Shown: positions 22,140-32,157 of the stretch, in pieces
Layout of the letters: each line of letters starts with the position of its first letter
How positions within the stretch are numbered: position 1 is the stretch's first letter
Source of the DNA: Diplolepis rosae
Lineage: Eukaryota > Arthropoda > Insecta > Hymenoptera > Diplolepididae
Direction of reading: 5' to 3'
Assembly (NCBI GenBank): GCA_030998225.1
Contig: JAPYXD010000715.1
Location: forward strand, 3,720,001-3,784,000
DNA length: 64,000 nt
Translations under genes and position numbers: made by a program
The notes under the pieces: generated by a model
What the model was told of the DNA's origin: nothing
Databases searched by the model: none
Seen by the model: only the letters and a program-made list of their open reading frames with translations

Positions 22140-23576
22140 AACTACGAAAGATGAATCAAAGTACCATTCGTATGAGCTAGAAGCGTTAGCCATTGTTTGC
22201 ACTTAAGAAAGATTTCGAGCCTACTTGATAAAAATACTATTTAAAATTAGAACGGATTGTTATAGTTTGAAACTGATAGCATCAAAGAAAGATTTGAGTC
22301 CGAGGATAGGTCGATGGTTTGTCAAATTGTCTGAGTACAATTACGCAATAGGGCATCAAAAAGGTGAGAATAATGCGGTAGCAGACGCTCTTAGCAGGCA
22401 TCTAGTAGAAGAAGCGATAGAGATGGAATTAACAGGTTTGCCTACTTTAGGAATCATAATCACAACAGACTGGGTAGCTGAAATGCAGAGAGCAAGCGAC
22501 GAGGTTATGACTATTAGAGATAAATTAGAAACAGGAGATGCGAAAACTCATGAAAAATTTACAATGATAGATGCTCGTGTTTATCGTACACCAAATGGTA
22601 GAATCCGATTTTATGTACCGGAAGAATTACGTTATGAGATTGTTTCGGAAACTCATCGGAATTTGTGCCATATGGGCATAGACAAAACAATGTCAACGTT
22701 GAAAGAAACTCACTATTTCCCTAAAATGTGAGATTTCGTAACAAAGTATGTAAGTCGATGTATTGATTGCTTGTTTTATAAAATTTTTCGGTAATGCATA
22801 TAGATCATTTGGGTCCCTTCATCACGACAGAGCGAGAGAATAATTATGTTTTAGCGATAATTTGCGGATTTAGTAAATATGTTGTATTGATGGCTGTGAA
22901 TTCTACGAATACCGAAGAAGTAGTTATGTTTATGAGAGAGTTTATTGCAAATTATGGAAAACCAACGAGAATAATTTCAGATAGAGGTACAGCGTACATA
23001 TCTGGGATATTCGAGAATTTTGTATTAATAGAGGTGCAGGAATGGAGCATGTAAAAGTTGCGACGTCGACTCCAAGAGCAAACGGTCAAGTGGAGTGTTT
23101 GAATCGATGGTTGTTAAGTTGTATGGCAACAACTGCAAACGAAGTAGGGAATGACTCCTTATGAGTTAATTTATGAGAAGAAAGGTGTACGTATTAGTAA
23201 AAATCCTTTAATGAGAGAATTAATAGAACTAAATGAGTTATTGAGTTTAGAAGAGAAAAAGGAGTCTGTAAGAGAGTTGTCAAGTAAAAATAGCGAAAAA
23301 TTAAAGAAACAATTCGATAAGCGACGAAAAGAAGCGAAAAACTACACAGGTGGAGAACTTGTATTAGTTGAGCGTCAAAAACCATCCACAGGAGCAAGTC
23401 GCAAATTAGATCGTGCGTACAATGGACCTTATGAAATAACGAAAAGTTTAGGTAGGAATAGGTACATTGTAAAGGACATTGAAGGGGAACAACAGAGTTT
23501 ACGGCCTTACGAAGCCACCATGGCAGTAGTCAAGATAAAATTTGTAGCTAAACGAGAAAGGTCTGATAAAGAATAA
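22140..23576 (+). pseudogene. Gypsy pol: RNase H tail and integrase (mdg1-like)
   Basis: The frame 22225-22731 starts in RNase H (NNAVADALSRH near 22369) and runs into the integrase zinc region (HRNLCHMG, then a CIDC pair beyond a TGA at 22729). The core resumes at 22794 with HIDHLGPF (first Asp) and IISDRGTAY (second Asp). The Glu region (23041-23150) is broken by stops and a frame change. The frame 23151-23576 holds the C-terminal domain (GELVLV, GPYEI). About 1.4 kb remains, with no gag, protease or RT. Confidence 0.85.
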
Positions 23577-23632
23577 AAGTATTGTTAGTGTAATATAAAG
23601 GAATAATACCTAAATGTAAAATGCAAGGTTTT

Positions 23633-24464
23633 TGTGACGAGGACGTCACAATATGCAGGATGGCCGAGCTGTAGTAATTTTTATGTTAGAATATATTAGA
23701 GTAACTTCTGAAATCTATGGAACCTTGACTGCGAGTGAGCAATCAGGCCCAAAGGGTAGAAAGTAGAGGGGATCACAAGGGAGGTAATGAGGAAAGTGTA
23801 GGTCATGTGGCAGTACGACATAAGTTAGCCGTAACCAACGACCCTGTATATAATTCTCTTCTTTAATTAAAGTTTTTAACATCACAAGTGGTGCATTTAT
23901 TTATTTTTGTGAACGCTTATAACCCGTCCAGATCCATGCCCTATGCAAGACTATACTTGTTCTTTCAATTTTCAGAACAAGTCTTCTACAGTTAATTTTA
24001 TCAATTTTTCAAATTTTCCAAATTATCAATATTTTACATTAAATGTGGTGCAAGGCCTTTAATAAAGCTAAGCATGTACTCATTATTCTTTAATTATCCA
24101 AATTATCGTCTTTTATATTGAAAGGCATGCTAGGCCTTCAATGGAGCTAGATACATATTAATTCTTATTCTTCAATTTCCCAAATTATCAATATTTTATA
24201 ATTATCTCATTTATATTCGTTAGAGAATTGCGTGATCCCGAATCCCAGGATACTTGAAGATTTTTGGGTTGAGGACTTTAATATCTTCGCGACGGTGAAC
24301 AAATTAATCAATTAGTACCGTTCTATAAACTTCTTGTGGCTAAAATTTTGCCAACAGCCTATTTCACATCAGGCGTTCCCTAGGCTATAGCACGTGGGTG
24401 TTGGCCTAAAGGATAAGCAACAATATTTGTTAATTGTCAAATTTGTGCGTTTCCGGATGTAACA
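23633..24464 (+). repeat. Probable 3' LTR of the 22-kb gypsy element
   Basis: It starts TGTGACGAGGACGTCACA 57 bases after the integrase stop and contains GCAGGATGGCCGAG, a TATATAA (23852) and a later AT-rich part. A possible end is GGATGTAACA at 24455-24464, giving TG...CA. The right edge is tentative because no 5' LTR is in the window. Confidence 0.5.
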
Positions 24465-24734
24465 CAAAGATAATAACACAGGTTTTCAGAAAAAAGAAAT
24501 TTTTACACCAAATAGACATCTAAACACTGGTACAAATAATGTGGAACGATACTAAGGAAGTACAGTGTACGAAGACACTCATCTCACCCAGAGAGCAGCA
24601 CAGGAAGTTTTTACTTGGCCGCAGCTAGATCTGCAAAAAGACGGTTAATTTTGTTTATGGTGAGTTCTATGGGCACGCCACCCAGGCTCCAGAAGAACAA
24701 CCTATACTACTTGAAATAATTTCATTCATTTCAG

Positions 24735-24830
24735 AGATGATCCACATAAAATTTAATAAATTTAGTATAAATAAAAAAGAAGATATATTCACTTTGAATA
24801 GAATTTATTTTTCATTACTTAAGGTTGTAT
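24735..24830 (+). repeat. PLE endonuclease C-terminal scrap
   Basis: It is nearly identical to 29130-29225: AGAGATGATCCACATAAAATTTAATAAATTT and the following AAAGAAGATATATTCACTTTGAATAG match. It encodes the last codons of the GIY-YIG domain of the PLE-1 family (EMIHIKFNKF, EDIFTLNRIY). Nothing else of the element is attached. Confidence 0.75.
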
Positions 24831-25443
24831 GTAAAAAAATCGATGTCTGGTAGAATTTTTTTAAAAAGGATCTGACATTTTAATAGAATGATTATTTATA
24901 TGCTCAATTAATTTCAAATTTTTCAACCGTACCGATGCAGAGGTAATTAATTTCAAAGTTGACTATTTCAACACGTAATTCATGGGCAATGCATAGGCAC
25001 TCTCCACATTTTAATTTGTCGTAATTAAATGCTCTGGTAGAGAAATTTAAAAAATGTCGGTATTTGTGCTGCTTGAACATACAAATTGTTGAAAAAAAAC
25101 GTCAAATCTCTCTACCGCGTAGTTTTATAGATAATCTAATGAAAAAAATTTGAATTTCAGTCACTTTCGATCAGATAAACACAACAGTATCGCGACCCGG
25201 CAACACTGTTCCCATTCTTCAACTTGTCTGCTGTAGGTACTCGACGTACACACACACAACCAGCTTGGAAGAATACGTGAAATCAAGTCGGCTGTGTAAA
25301 ACTATGAATGTTATTCATTAAAAATTTTATTAAATCAACAAAGAACTATGAACTATTACATATCTTTGTATGAAAAAAAAAATGTACAATGTAACATGTC
25401 TTATGGGAAAACAGTCTGAGAAACAAGGATATCTATCTACTAC
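24831..25443. other. No recognisable gene
   Basis: AT-rich DNA with AATTAATTTCAAA repeated near 24906 and 24946 and a short ACACACACAC run near 25250. No coding or repeat-end signal was found. Confidence 0.4.
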
Positions 25444-25570
25444 CCCGTTAAAGTTCTCATTCGATTGACTAGTCGCTGCGACTGAAAATGACATTTCTTT
25501 ACCTTCAGGATTACTAGAAGAATAGACAATTTGTAGCTTTGGATACAACTCATCGAGAATTTCAGCCGGT
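25444..25570 (-). CDS. Isolated exon candidate
   Basis: On the minus strand a pyrimidine-rich acceptor (TTTTTCAATGTTCTTCTAG) precedes 127 bases open in one frame (PAEILDELYPKLQIVYSSSN and a following MSFSVAATSQSNENFNG), and a GTAGTA donor follows. The codon content looks coding and unlike the TEs around it. I do not recognise the protein. It could be an exon of a host gene whose other exons lie outside, or a stranded fragment. Confidence 0.4.
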
Positions 25571-26297
25571 CTAGAAGAACATTGAAAAAGCAAAAGAAAA
25601 ATAATTAATAGTATATTGTGCACCGAGAGAGAAAGCGGGCTTTTGCGCGCCGCGTAAGAAATTGAGCTCCAAGGCGAAGCTGAGGGGTTTTCAACTTTAT
25701 ACAGGGCACAAACGCCCGTTTTTGCTCGAGGTTCATATACTATTTTACCCGGCTGCGGAGCGAAAGCGAGTTTTTGCGTTTGAAAATATTCAAAGCGGGT
25801 TTGAAGTAATTGATGTTCTGTCGGTTGCTATATGTTATCTGTCATTTTTGTGATCTAAAGTGACCTAAAAAATTATTATAAAATTAATTAATTGTTATAC
25901 TTGATAGTTTATAAATTCGGGCATATGTGCCACCACATCGTTCGTTGTGCCTCGAACGTTTTCAATCCTCCCTCCTTCACTGGCGTGGAATCGCTCGGTT
26001 TCGCTCCTCCCCAGTGGAGCGAAAACGAGCGTCTGTCCGCTGTCGGACAAATGTACTTAAATATGCTTCTCACATGAATGTTTTTATTTATTTTTTCCCA
26101 CATCGATATCTCCAAGTACACTGTACATATATATATACATACATATATATACATATGTATACAATTCAGCATTGTCCTCTTATAACTTAAAAGAACCCAA
26201 TCTATTGGTGTTGAAAATTAAATTGTCTGACCGATCCTCAATGCCTCATGATTTAATCACTATTCAGAAGGAAAAAGTCCTTATAATTCGCAACATA
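25571..26297. other. No recognisable gene; short AT microsatellite
   Basis: A GC-richer patch with GCGAAAGCGAG-type words lies at 25630-25790 and another at 25940-26045, each with one unremarkable frame. An ACATATATAT/CATA microsatellite occupies 26123-26162. I see no repeat ends or splice-bounded exons. Confidence 0.45.
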
Positions 26298-26402
26298 ATT
26301 GCATCATGTCATTTTATTAACTAGAATCATCATTTAACATAATGAAGAGTTTTCTTTATATTTTACCCTCATCGATCGCAAACCAACATCTTTTATAATA
26401 TT
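26298..26402 (+). repeat. 5' pseudo-LTR of PLE-1, internally deleted
   Basis: CATCATGTCATTTTATTAACTA and, after a deletion, ATAATGAAGAGTTTTCTT...CCAACATCTTTTATAA match 29361-29393 and 29607-29671. The part carrying the hammerhead-like motif is missing here. PLEs are known to carry such partial direct repeats (pLTRs) upstream of the ORF, so this marks the left end of PLE-1. Confidence 0.7.
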
Positions 26403-26609
26403 CACTATGGAGAGTGACACTGCCATTTCTTCACTCGAACAAAGTCGGATACAGACTCAACATCATTAAAAACACGAAAGTTCTTCTCATATATTGATTT
26501 TATTAAAAAACCACTCGAACCTATTAAGAAACAATTTCTCGATTCCAATTTGGATTGTAATACTGTTAATACGTTTTTTCATCTTTCAAATACAAAATTC
26601 AACTTCATA

Positions 26610-27896
26610 TTGGATCTATAACTTAATTCGTGCGGTTTGCTAAGAGATGGCGCAACTTGATTATTATTCCATCGTTCCAATATTCCGAACATGCGTTGGA
26701 AAGCTACTGTCATTGTGCTTCTTTTTCAGTATATGTCATTTATTTGAAGCGTAAACAACAATAATTGTTTTTCACTCAAATATGTCGAACTTTGAGCCTA
26801 AAAAAGTGTCTTTGCTGGGAGTTCTTCTTCATTACTTTAATATGAAAAAAACTGCTGACGAAAGTCATCGTATTTTGGTGGACGTTTATGGTGAATATGC
26901 TCTAGCTGAGCGAACGTACCAAAAGTGGTTTGCAGGATTTAAAAGTGGTGATTTTGGCTTGGAAGACGAAGAACGTCCTGGGCAGCCAAAAGAGTTTGAA
27001 GATGAAGAACTGGAAGCATTACTTGATGAAGATTGTTGCCAATCACAAGAAGAGCTCGCAGAATCTTTGGGAGTCACTCAAGCAACCATTTCAAAACGTT
27101 TAAAAGCAGCCGGATGCATTCAAAAGCAAGGAAATTGGGTTCCACATGAACTCAAGCCGAGAGACGTTGAAAGACGGTTTTGCATGTCCGAAATGCTGCT
27201 GGAACGCCACAAAAAGAAGTCATTTTTACATCGGATTGTTACTGGTGATAAAAAATGAATCCATTACGACAACCCCAAGCGCAAAACATCATATGTGAAA
27301 CCCGGCCAACCAGCCAAATCAACGGCAAAGCCGAATATCCATGGCGCGAAGGTAATGCTCTGTATTTGGTGGGATCAGAAGGGTGTGTTGTATTATGAGC
27401 TGCTAAAACCGGGTGAAACCATCAATGGAGAACGTTACTGAACACAATTAATCCGTTTGAAGAGAGCAATAGCCGAAAAACGCCCGGTATAGGCGACCAG
27501 ATACGAGGCAATAATTTTCCATCATGACAACGCTCGGCCCCATGTTGCTATTCCGGTTAAGAACTATTTGGAAAACAGTGGATGGGAAGTTTTACCCCAC
27601 CCGCCTTATAGCCTAGACATTTCCCCTTCTGTCTACCATTTGTTCCGGTCGATGCAGAACACCTTTACTGGAATACGGTTCACATCAGAACAGGGTATCA
27701 AACATTGGCTTGATTCATTCTTGGCCGCCAAGCCGGCGCAGTTCTTTTGGGATGGAATCCACAAATTGCCATAAAGATGGGAAAAAGCCATAGCTTCAGA
27801 TGGGCAATACTTTGAATAATACTATTGTACATGTTTTTCTTAAATAAACTTTCAAATTTTGAAGAAAAAGCCGCACGAATTAAGTCATAGATCCAA
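26610..27896 (+). mobile_element. Mariner A, 1287 bp, complete ends
   Basis: The terminal inverted repeats are TTGGATCTATAACTTAATTC/GAATTAAGTCATAGATCCAA (one mismatch here, matching for about 28 bp). They are flanked by TA at 26608-26609 and 27897-27898. The element interrupts the N-terminal region of PLE-1, whose frame can be followed on both sides. It is one of two copies in the window (the other at 30897-32157). Confidence 0.95.
26782..27775 (+). pseudogene. Mariner (DD34D) transposase, inactive
   Basis: The intact N-terminal half (26782-27258, 158 codons) has the paired helix-turn-helix region. It ends at VTGDKK-stop: the codon after the first catalytic Asp motif is TGA at 27256-27258, where Trp is usual. 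Reading on there are TGA after GERY (near 27438) and TAG after KRPV (near 27490). The second Asp is in FHHDNARPH. The last reads SPSVYHLF (near 27625), Val replacing the third catalytic Asp. Confidence 0.9.
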
Positions 27897-28090
27897 TACT
27901 ACAAAAATGTAATGAGAAACATCAAAAGAAATTTGATTCACTATCAACAAGTAAATATTACCGCAGGAGAGCAAATAAAGACAGTTGGTTTAGAAATTTA
28001 TCTGACTTGCAAATACAGTCGGATGTTGTTGATATCGTCTGTTTGGGACCAAATTACAGTGTTTCACAAAAAATTTACGAACAAGATGTT

Positions 28091-28745
28091 ATTCTCGTAC
28101 ATTTTCGTATGAAGTGAAGCGTTGTTCAGCGAGAGCGTGGCCCAGTGATGCGAACAGATGGTAATCCGACGGAGCCAAGTCTGGAGAATAAGCAACATGC
28201 GCCAGTATTTCCCAACTGAACGTCTCGATCGTTTCCTTGACCCGTTTCGCTGTATGTGATGGGGCATTATCATGAAGAAAAATGACTGTGTTGCATTCTT
28301 CGATAATCCGGTCGTTTTTCTTGTAATGCTCGATTTAAATCGATCATTTGCTGTTGGTAGCGATTTGTGTTGACAGTTTCACTAGGTTTTAGTCTCCGAA
28401 ATTTTTCGGTGGTTTTCGACGATCTTTGTTTCTCACATCAAAATTACCAGTTTTGAATTTTTTAAACCACTCGAAAAACTGTGTTTTGCCAAGTGCATGT
28501 TCACTGTAAGCTTCGACAAGCATTCGATGCGATTCTGCAGCAGTTTTCTTCAAATCATAACAAAAAACCAGTGCTGTCCGCAAATCGTAGTTCGTAGGCA
28601 CAAAACTCGACATGTTGATGCTTGTAGTAAATACACTGGTATATCGAACTTGGGTTGTTGTCTACTGAAAACCTTTCTCAGTTGCTAGAGGGAGAAGATG
28701 GCGCTGCAGAAGCGGTCGTACGGTCCCTAAACTGATGGCAAGCAT
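28091..28745 (-). mobile_element. Mariner C relic, Mos1-like, internally deleted
   Basis: The minus-strand frame 28613-28389 gives the N-terminus (MSSFVPTN, then LKKTAAESHRMLVEAYSEHA). A deletion jumps to the catalytic part, with VIFLHDNAPSHTA-like and YSPDLAPSDYHLF blocks (near 28290-28130). It keeps Asp residues that copies A and B have lost but has no C-terminus. It differs clearly from mariners A and B. It splits PLE-1, and the terminal repeats were not resolved. Confidence 0.75.
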
Positions 28746-28749
28746 CATC

Positions 28750-29240
28750 TATAGGGGAATTCCGGTTTCATACTCCTAGACTTGGTACAACATAACAAAC
28801 TTCACTAAATTGTCAAATATTTTTAAAAAATACAATATTTCAATTATCCTTGTGGTTATCAAAACTTTGAAATCAATAATAAAATTAGGTAAAGACTCCA
28901 CGAATAAATAGGAACGAACTAATATTGTGTACAAAAATTGTAAATATTGCCCCACGACTTATATTGGTGAATCTAAGAGAGCATTAAGAGTTCGTATTAA
29001 TGAACACAAAAATAAAATAAAACAGGAAATCCGTAGTCTGTAAACATCAATTAGAATTCAATCATGAATTTGATTGGGAAAATACTAAGATTGTTGATTA
29101 TGTCTCTGACTATCGGAAAAAATTAACATCAGAGATGATCCACATAAAATTTAATAAATTTTGTATAAATAATAAAGAAGATATATTCACTTTGAATAGA
29201 ATTTATTTTTTATTACTTAATAGATTAAATTCATGATAGC
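28750..29240 (+). pseudogene. PLE-1 RT tail and GIY-YIG endonuclease
   Basis: 28780-28905 matches the end of the RT-side frame at 45235-45360 (a KSIIKLGKDST segment). From 28925 the translation gives the GIY-YIG domain: a VYKNCKYCPTTYIGES-type start, RVRINEHKNKI, a His/Glu region after a frame change, and EDIFTLNRIY at the end. Most of RT is missing between mariner C and this piece. The single-strand nicking domain marks canonical (EN+) PLEs. Confidence 0.85.
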
Positions 29241-29349
29241 TTTCCAGCTGATGTCTGTTTACATTTCAAATTCTGTGTTCAGAATAACTTCTGTCAATAT
29301 TTAAAGTTAACTGTTAGAGTGTAATAAATTAGTAGACAAAGTGTCGTCG

Positions 29350-29680
29350 ACTCCATGACATCATGTCATTTTATTAACTAAAATCATGGTTTTTATTATC
29401 ATTTTATACATTCGACATTACTAATCATGAGTTAACCTTCTTTTATAAAGGTGAAATTTAATATTTTTGTGCATGTTTTAATATTAAGTCAATTTTTTTA
29501 TTTTTCTTGTGTGTGACAATTTTATACTATTTGGTGTTTTTTAATTCAATATGGCCTGATGAGGTTGGCAAACCCATAGCCAACGAAACGTCGCTACAAT
29601 TTTGACGTAATGAAGAGTTTTCTTCTTTATATTTTACCCTCATCGATCACAAACCAACATCTTTTATAAAATTATTGAAA
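29350..29680 (+). repeat. 3' pseudo-LTR of PLE-1
   Basis: It holds both blocks found at 26298-26402 and, between them, about 210 bases with a hammerhead-like motif. Related pieces occur at 10375-10445 (-) and 42262-42405 (-). The direct-repeat layout bounds PLE-1 at about 26298-29680. Confidence 0.7.
29556..29609 (+). ncRNA. Hammerhead-ribozyme-like motif, PLE-1
   Basis: CTGATGAG (29556-29563), helix II GTTGGC/GCCAAC (29564-29569 with 29579-29584), GAAAC (29585-29589), then helix III ACGTC/GACGT (29588-29592 with 29604-29608) around a 11-base loop, and A at 29609 in the cleavage position. There is one extra G between the core and helix II, and helix I pairing is not evident. PLEs are known to carry hammerhead motifs in pLTRs. 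Whether this copy cleaves cannot be told from sequence. Confidence 0.6.
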
Positions 29681-30475
29681 TAGTTTTATTATTGATTGAA
29701 TTTTTCACACATTTTATGGGAAGAATAACAATTTTTACTTTTTTAATAATCGATTTTTCGTATGTGATTTGCTCTTTCCTTTTCTCCTCCGACTCTTTTT
29801 TACGCTTTCGCAGTTAGAAAAGTAGCAGGTTTCTGACACTACTGGAATCATTTCGGTCTCAAGGCCCCTAAGGGGTAAGACGCTACCTAAAACGGAGCAA
29901 AATAAACCGATGGTTTAGCACTGGTCAGATGCATTAAAGCATCATTTGACCTGTGCCGTACTGAGCCAAACATAGCCAAAGTCCTCGTTGAGTGCTTATC
30001 AGCTGTGTTTATCTTGAAATTTCTGAAAACTAAAACCGTGTGGTTGAAGTAAAACTTTACATGTCAGAAAAAGATAGTGCGCCTTTGAAAAATAAAACGG
30101 TGCGTGTTAAAAAGAAAATTGGTGCTTGGTAACACTGTGCGGGTCACTTTACACTTTTCTCGTCGAATCATGTTTCTGCCATGTGAACATGAAGTCAGAG
30201 GTTCAATTCGACAAGTTTTATTTAGCGTGCGCTATTATGGATACGCTTGCACTTACAAAGGAACAGTGAAATAAGTCCATAATAGCACGCTTGAAGTAAA
30301 ACTTGTCAAGTTAGACGTCTGACTTTTCCGTATGTAAATTTCCTCGTACTGTAGGATTTAACTTTTAAATTTGTTAGTTTTTTTATTTATCATTCATGTC
30401 TATGGAAAGTATTTTATGAGCTTAACCTTGAATTCATGCAATAAATGAATAATTGAAGTACTTAACTTTTTCTAG
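29681..30475. other. No recognisable gene
   Basis: AT-rich DNA between the PLE-1 end and an isolated exon. It contains the imperfect inverted repeat at 30191-30325 and nothing else I can name. Confidence 0.4.
30191..30325. repeat. Imperfect hairpin with 50-bp arms
   Basis: GAAGTCAG...ACAAGTTTTATTTAGCGTGCGCTATTATGGA (30191-30241) and its inverted partner TCCATAATAGCACGC...ACTTGTC...CTGACTT (30276-30325) pair over about 50 bases with a few mismatches around a 34-base loop. It resembles a small foldback MITE, but no target duplication was recognised. Confidence 0.6.
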
Positions 30476-30603
30476 GCTTGGATTTGAAAAGCGCCATCAA
30501 CTTTGCCCAGGGACTAGTTGAACATGACGATGTCGCTCGTAAATGTAAGTTTTTAGAAAAGAAGATAAAAATGTACCAGGACTCATTGACGTCTATCGAA
30601 CAG
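30476..30603 (+). CDS. Isolated exon candidate, unknown protein
   Basis: A TTTTTCTAG acceptor (AG at 30474-30475) precedes 128 bases open in one frame, with LDLKSAINFAQGLVEHDDVA followed by a KFLEKKIKMYQDSL segment, and CAG|GTTTTT follows as donor. The predicted segment is helical and amphipathic. A weak likeness to MIT-type helices is only an impression. An alternative GTAAGT donor lies at 30546. Mariner B sits 294 bp downstream. Confidence 0.45.
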
Positions 30604-30991
30604 GTTTTTAAATTTTTTTCCTGTTTATTATACCTTAAAGTATTAATTAACTTATTGTCGAGTGTCTAGTGTTCTAAACATTCTTTAAATCCTCGAAATA
30701 TTTTAAAGAATCAAAAATTTTATTTTTTTGAATTTTTAACATCTTTCAGAAAAAAGTTTTTTTAAGCTGACTTATAGGTTAACCTTTTAACTGGGACACA
30801 TTTAAAGTGTCACACTTTTTTGGTTTTGTTCGAAAATTTACCGTCTAACTTCAAATGCATAATTTTTCAGGCAGTTTCTTACGTTTTTTTAAAATATTGG
30901 ATCTATAACTTAATTCGAGCGGTTTTTTTTGAAAATTTGAGCGTTTATTTAAGAAAAACATGTACAATAGTATTATTCAAAGTAATTAGGT

Positions 30992-31094
30992 GAGTTTGAA
31001 ATTTTTGTCACTGCCTACATTATCGGAGGTTCACTAGTCGGGTATCAGATAGGATACGTTATCGACAGGTGTCCTCGCAGACAATTTCAAACTC
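30992..31094. mobile_element. 103-bp insertion with inverted ends in mariner B
   Basis: GAGTTTGAAATT at 30992-31003 and AATTTCAAACTC at 31083-31094 are perfect 12-bp inverted copies bounding sequence absent from mariner A. It replaces the last transposase codons. It may be a tiny MITE. No clear target duplication was identified. Confidence 0.5.
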
Positions 31095-31984
31095 TTATAT
31101 ACCTTATATATCCCAAAAGAACTGCGGCGGCTTGGCCAATTTTTGATACCCTGTTCTGAAGTGAACCGTATTCCAGTAAAGGTGTTCTGCATCGACCGGA
31201 ACAAATGGTAGACAGAAGGGGAAATGTCTAGGCTATAAGGCGGGTGGGGTAAAACTTCCCATCCACTGTTTTCCAAATAGTTCTTAACCGAAATAGCAAC
31301 ATGGGGCCGAGCGTTGTCATGATGGAAAATTATTGCCTCGTATCTGGTCGCATATACCGGGCGTTTTTCGGCTATTGCTCTCTTCAAACGGATTAATTGT
31401 GTTCAGTAACGTTCTCCATTGATGGTTTCACCCGGTTTTAGCAGCTCATAATACAACACACCCTTCTGATCCCACCAAATACAGAGCATTACCTTCGCGC
31501 CATGGATATTCGGCTTTGCCGTTGATTTGGCTGGTTGGCCGGGTTTCACATATGATGTTTTGCGCTTGGGGTTGTCGTAATGGATTCATTTTTTATCACC
31601 AGTAACAATCCGATGTAAAAATGACTTCTTTTTGTGGCGTTCCAGCAGCATTTCGGACATGCAAAACCGTCTTTCAACGTCTCTCGGCTTGAGTTCATGT
31701 GAAACCCAATTTCCTTGCTTTTGAATGCATCCGGCTGCTTTTAAACGTTTTGAAATGGTTGCTTGAGTGACTCCCAAAGATTCTGCGAGCTCTTCTTGTG
31801 ATTGGCAACAATCTTCATCAAGTAATGCTTCCAGTTCTTCATCTTCAAACTCTTTTGGCTGCCCAGGACTTTCTTCGTCTTCCAAGCCAAAATCACCACT
31901 TTTAAATCGTGCAAACCACTTTTGGCACGTTCGCTCAGCTAGAGCATATTCACCATAAACTTCTACCAGCACAAAGTTCGACAT
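31034..31984 (-). pseudogene. Mariner B transposase, same lesions as A
   Basis: The minus-strand frame 31984-31586 lacks a short N-terminal segment seen in A (about 25 codons are deleted after MSNF) and ends at the same VTGDKK-stop. The second frame (31387-31034) begins after the same GERY-stop and carries the same SPSVYHLF change. It lacks the TAG found in A after KRPV. After GIKNW the frame runs into the small insertion. Confidence 0.9.
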
Positions 31985-32157
31985 ATTTGAGTGAAAAAAA
32001 AATTATTGTTGTTTATGCTTCAAATGAATGACAAATACTGAAAAAGACGCACAATGACAGTAGCTTTCCAACGCATCTTCGGAATATTAAAACGATGGAA
32101 TAATAATCAAGTTACGCCATCTCTTAGCAAACCGCACGAATTAATTTAATGACCCAA

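Larger units (their letters stand above)
26406..28090 (+). pseudogene. PLE-1 N-terminal coding region, split by a mariner
   Basis: A possible ATG lies at 26406. After an early stop a KKPLEPIKKQFLDSNLDCN segment follows (26508-26565). The frame runs to 26609, is interrupted by mariner A (26610-27896), and continues after one TA with a CNEKHQKKFDSL segment and a VVDIVCLGPNYSVSQKI block (28030-28080), the conserved LGP motif of PLE N-terminal regions. It is then cut by mariner C near 28090. Confidence 0.7.
30897..32157 (-). mobile_element. Mariner B, 1261 bp, complete ends
   Basis: Terminal repeats TTGGATCTATAACTTAATTC (left) and GAATTAATTTAATGACCCAA (right) are flanked by TA at 30895-30896 and 32158-32159. 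It is the same family as mariner A in the opposite orientation. Its terminal part before the left repeat differs from A because of a 103-bp insertion and loss of the last transposase codons. Confidence 0.95.
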
